Origin: Acidobacteriota bacterium
GTDB taxonomy: Bacteria; Acidobacteriota; Vicinamibacteria; Vicinamibacterales; 2-12-FULL-66-21
Assembly: GCA_013694635.1 (NCBI GenBank)
Contig: JACDCA010000040.1
Coordinates: 1-7,596 of the forward strand
DNA length: 7,596 nucleotides
Direction of reading: 5' to 3'
Position numbers and translations under genes: made by a program. The notes under the pieces are model-generated. The model saw only the letters and a program-made list of their open reading frames with translations. It did no database searches and had not been told where the DNA came from. Below, in pieces: positions 5,394 to 7,596 of this stretch (within the stretch, counting starts at the first letter, position 1; each line of letters starts with the position of its first letter).

Positions 5394-5897
5394 TCAGGCT
5401 TTCAGCGTCTCGTGCGAGAGCTTCTTGTCGCGCAGGCGCTCTTCGACGAGCCGCGGCACCAGTCCGCTGACGCTGCCACCGAGCGCGACCACCTCTTTCA
5501 CCAGCCGCGAGCTCACGTACGTGTATGTTTCGGCGGGCATCATGAACACCGTTTCGACGTCCGGGTTCAGGCGCCGGTTCATCAGCGCCATCTGCATCTC
5601 GTACTCGAAGTCCGAAATGGCGCGCAGGCCCCGGACGATGACGCTGGCGCGCTTGCGGCGAGCGTAGTCGACGAGGAGCCCGTCGAAGGTATCCACTTCG
5701 ACATTGGGCCATTCCCGAAACACGCTACGCGCGATGTCCACGCGCTCGGGGACGGTGAAGAGCGGCGATTTCTCGAGATTCATCAACACGCCGACGACAA
5801 TGCGATCGAACAGCCGCGACCCGCGCTGGATGATGTCCACGTGGCCGTTCGTCAGTGGATCGAACGAACCAGGGTAGATGGCGATGTTTTCCGACAT
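5394..5897 (-). CDS. coaD: Phosphopantetheine adenylyltransferase
   Basis: This 167-residue protein is a full-length CoaD, which adenylates 4'-phosphopantetheine with ATP to give dephospho-CoA, the penultimate step of coenzyme A synthesis in the cytoplasm. The nucleotidyltransferase signature YPGSFDPLTNGHVDII is at residues 8-23, with the TxGH motif within it. RGLRAISDFEYEMQMALMNR (89-108) carries the substrate and ATP contacts of the family, and YVSSRLVKEV near the C-terminal third replaces the usual SSSLVKE form with an Arg at the third Ser. ATG 5895-5897 is the family-standard start, just before the first strand. The upstream DNA is a heptamer array and offers only a weak GAG 5 nt away as ribosome binding site. 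The order rsmD-coaD is common in bacteria; the aminotransferase follows 2 nt downstream. Confidence 0.97.
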   Translation of the reverse strand: MSENIAIYPGSFDPLTNGHVDIIQRGSRLFDRIVVGVLMNLEKSPLFTVPERVDIARSVFREWPNVEVDTFDGLLVDYARRKRASVIVRGLRAISDFEYEMQMALMNRRLNPDVETVFMMPAETYTYVSSRLVKEVVALGGSVSGLVPRLVEERLRDKKLSHETLKA

Positions 5898-5902
5898 GTC
5901 TC

Positions 5903-5952
5903 GATTGGCGAATGGCGAATGGCGATTTACGGATTGCCGATTGACGATTCCT
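5903..5952. repeat. Heptamer array, GATTGGC type (gap 3)
   Basis: Seven consecutive units fill most of the rsmD-coaD gap: GATTGGC at 5903, GAATGGC at 5910 and again at 5917, GATTTAC at 5924, an 8-bp unit GGATTGCC at 5931, GATTGAC at 5939 and GATTCCT at 5946. All start with GA or GGA and six of seven are exactly 7 bp. The array occupies the leader expected for coaD and leaves no clear ribosome binding site. The unit is different in sequence from those in the other gaps but has the same period. Confidence 0.8.
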
Positions 5953-5959
5953 TATTGTC

Positions 5960-6496
5960 TCAGTTCCGTCTGCGATAGAAGGCCAGCGCACTGTCGCCGT
6001 GGATAACCTCGCGCGTGCGCTCGAGGGCGCCAACCGCTGCGGGCGCGGGATCGCGGGTGGCGTGCTCCACGATCAGCAGCGTTTCCGGCCCTACCAGGAG
6101 CGAGCCCGCCTGCAGCGCAGCGCTCAGTTGGCCGGCGCCGTATGGCGGGTCGAGGAAGATCAGATCGAACTCGCCACCCGACCGCGCCGCGGCTGCAAAT
6201 CCCGCGCGGATAATAGCATAGCGGTCGGCGATGCCACAGCTGCGGAGGTTGGTCTCGATGAGCGCCTGCGCGCGCCGATCCGATTCGACAAACGTCACGT
6301 GGGCAGCTCCCCTGCTGAGCGCTTCGATACCGACCGCACCGGTGCCTGCATAGCCGTCCAGCACGCGGGCCCCCTCGATCCTCGGCGCGAGAATATTGAA
6401 CAGCGTCTCGCGCAGCCGGTCCGACGTTGGCCGCAACCCCGGCCAGTCAGGGGCCTCGAGCCGTCGCCCCTTCAGAGTCCCCGCGATGATACGCAC
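5960..6496 (-). CDS. rsmD: 16S rRNA (guanine(966)-N2)-methyltransferase
   Basis: This 178-residue protein is a complete RsmD, which methylates N2 of G966 in 16S rRNA during small-subunit assembly using S-adenosylmethionine. It begins MRIIAGTLKGRRL, the family's standard N-terminus, then LRPTSDRLRETLFNIL (21-36). The SAM-binding motif I is VLDGYAGTGAVGIEALSRGA (45-64), and the catalytic N6/N2-methyltransferase motif DPPY is at 116-119 (IFLDPPYGAG). Many homologues have LDLFAGTG or LDCFAGSG; LDGYAGTG is a mild variant. The start is GTG at 6494-6496: an in-frame TGA at 6503-6505 excludes any upstream start. AGGAG (6506-6510) lies 9 nt ahead and belongs to the first unit of a heptamer array. The gene follows recG by 38 nt, an arrangement found in other bacteria. 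Confidence 0.96.
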   Translation of the reverse strand: MRIIAGTLKGRRLEAPDWPGLRPTSDRLRETLFNILAPRIEGARVLDGYAGTGAVGIEALSRGAAHVTFVESDRRAQALIETNLRSCGIADRYAIIRAGFAAAARSGGEFDLIFLDPPYGAGQLSAALQAGSLLVGPETLLIVEHATRDPAPAAVGALERTREVIHGDSALAFYRRRN

Positions 6497-6504
6497 CTCC
6501 GGTC

Positions 6505-6532
6505 ACTCCTAACTGATAACTGGTAACTTCAC
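6505..6532. repeat. Heptamer array, ACTNNTA type (gap 4), carrying the rsmD ribosome binding site
   Basis: Four units fill most of the recG-rsmD gap: ACTCCTA at 6505, ACTGATA at 6512, ACTGGTA at 6519 and ACTTCAC at 6526. The unit type is the same as in gap 1 (1292-1338), where ACTCCTA also occurs. On the minus strand ACTCCTA reads TAGGAGT, which contains the AGGAG that best serves as Shine-Dalgarno for the GTG start of rsmD. Confidence 0.75.
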
Positions 6533-6534
6533 GA

Positions 6535-7596
6535 TCACCCTACTCCCACCAGCCCGAACCTCTGCGCCCAGCTTTCCTTGACGAAGGCCGCAAGCGATTC
6601 GTGCTGGGCGGGATCGTCGAGCGCGGCCCCGGCCTCGCGGCGCGCCGCTTCCATCACCTGGTGGTCGCGGACGATGTCGCCGACCCGGAGTGTAGGGAGC
6701 CCTGATTGCCGCGTGCCGAAGAAGTCCCCCGGCCCGCGCAGCGCCAGATCCCTCTCCGCGATTACGAAGCCGTCGGTCGTATCGGTGAGTGCCTTGAGCC
6801 GGTCGCGTCCCTGGTCGGTAAGCGGGGCCTGATACAAGAGTACGCAGAACGACTGGTGCGCCCCCCGGCCGACGCGGCCGCGCAGCTGATGGAGCTGGGA
6901 GAGGCCGAACCGTTCCGCGTGCTCCACGAGCATGACGGACGCGTTCGCCACGTCGACGCCCACTTCGACGACAGTCGTCGACACGAGAATGTGGTACTCG
7001 CCGCGCGCGAACGCCTGCATCACGTGGTCCTTGGCATCCTGCTTCATCCGGCCGTGAAGGAGCGCCACGCGGTACGCGGGAAAAATATCGTGGGCGAGAT
7101 GGTCGGCCATCTCCGTCGCGGCCCTGAGATCCACCTTCTCTGATTCTTCGACCAGCGGATAGATCACGTAGGCCTGCCGCCCGGCATCGATCTGTGTACG
7201 GATGAACTCGTAGATCTCCTCGCGACGCGACTCCGGCCTGGCGGTCGTCCTGATCGCGTGGCGCCCCGGCGGCATCTCGCGCATGATCGAGACGTCCAGG
7301 TCGCCGTACGTCGTCAACGCCAGCGTCCGCGGGATCGGCGTCGCCGTCATGACGAGCACGTCCGGATGCTGCCCCTTGGAGCGCAACGACGCCCGCTGCA
7401 GCACACCAAAACGGTGCTGTTCGTCGATGATGACGAGCCCCAGCTCGCGAAAGCCCACCGCCCCTTCCACCAGCGCGTGCGTGCCGACGGCCAGGTGTAT
7501 AGATCCGCCGGAGAGCTCCGCCTGCAGTTCCCGCCGCTTCTTCGCGGCCGTCGCACCGGTGAGCAGCGCGATCCGGAAGCGCGACGTTTCGAGCAG
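6535..7596 (-). CDS. recG: ATP-dependent DNA helicase RecG, C-terminal part
   Basis: The 3' 353 codons of recG enter from the right edge with the frame open at the last base; the wedge domain and Walker A lie outside. RecG is a monomeric superfamily 2 helicase that remodels stalled replication forks and branch-migrates Holliday junctions. Within the visible part, GTHALVEGAVGFRELG (38-53) leads to the Walker B box DEQH (58-61), then TATPIPRT (motif III, 84-91). The second RecA-like domain carries VEVGVDVANA (motif V region, 210-219) and QLRGRVGRG (motif VI, 237-245). The translocation (TRG) region DLALRGPGDFFGTRQSGLP is at 283-301. The stop is TGA at 6535-6537. Nothing looks broken. It is the first visible gene of the leftward series, 38 nt upstream of rsmD. 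Confidence 0.97.
   Translation of the reverse strand: MLETSRFRIALLTGATAAKKRRELQAELSGGSIHLAVGTHALVEGAVGFRELGLVIIDEQHRFGVLQRASLRSKGQHPDVLVMTATPIPRTLALTTYGDLDVSIMREMPPGRHAIRTTARPESRREEIYEFIRTQIDAGRQAYVIYPLVEESEKVDLRAATEMADHLAHDIFPAYRVALLHGRMKQDAKDHVMQAFARGEYHILVSTTVVEVGVDVANASVMLVEHAERFGLSQLHQLRGRVGRGAHQSFCVLLYQAPLTDQGRDRLKALTDTTDGFVIAERDLALRGPGDFFGTRQSGLPTLRVGDIVRDHQVMEAARREAGAALDDPAQHESLAAFVKESWAQRFGLVGVG

Noticed and set aside
5392..5712. N-terminal extension of the aminotransferase frame by 107 codons
   Set aside because: It lies wholly over coaD in another frame, has shadow composition, and the family N-terminus begins at the ATG of 5391, 2 nt after the coaD stop.
5903..5952. CRISPR-like array
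   Set aside because: Units are 7 bp and directly abutting, without spacers, and no cas gene is present.
1..7596. Defence, mobile or secondary-metabolite system
   Set aside because: All nine genes belong to housekeeping or broadly distributed families; no transposase, integrase, nuclease-toxin pair or biosynthetic cluster is seen on either strand.

Overview
The window is an ordinary, densely packed, GC-rich bacterial chromosome segment with nine protein-coding genes, two of them cut by the window edges. There are no RNA genes, insertion sequences, CRISPR arrays or phage genes. Gene content and style suggest an Acidobacteriota-like organism, possibly of the Vicinamibacteria: a recG-rsmD-coaD-aminotransferase run, an AmrS radical SAM protein, and a DsbA-like protein with an N-terminal coiled coil. 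This placement is an inference from gene style, not a proven assignment.

Layout. At the left edge a CoA-binding (YccU-type) gene runs leftward out of the window. After a 32-bp divergent gap comes amrS, the only rightward gene (179-1306). It converges on a long leftward series that enters from the right edge: recG (3' part), rsmD, coaD, a class I/II aminotransferase, a GlcD-type FAD-linked oxidase, a secreted cyclophilin and a secreted DsbA-like thiol-disulfide protein. Spacing is tight: 38 nt, 62 nt, 2 nt, 52 nt, a 4-nt ATGA overlap, and 17 nt. The series could be one or more operons. It combines recombination repair (RecG), ribosome maturation (RsmD), coenzyme A synthesis (CoaD), amino-acid metabolism, 2-hydroxyacid oxidation and envelope protein folding (cyclophilin plus DsbA-like protein).

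The least ordinary part is between the genes. All four gaps of 38 bp or more hold short arrays with a strict period of 7 bp: ACTNNTA-type units in two gaps, GAAYGAT-type in one, GATTGGC-type in one. The arrays reach into gene ends. They encode the last residues and stop codons of amrS and of the aminotransferase, provide the best ribosome binding site of rsmD, and in one gap form a long hairpin containing the upstream stop codon and most of the downstream start codon. Separately, three genes (the CoA-binding gene, amrS, dsbA-like) have a TANNNT -10-like hexamer exactly 6 nt before ATG and no clear Shine-Dalgarno sequence, which fits leaderless transcripts. I found no multi-gene defence or mobile system. 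The heptamer arrays and the start-site architecture are the points worth following.
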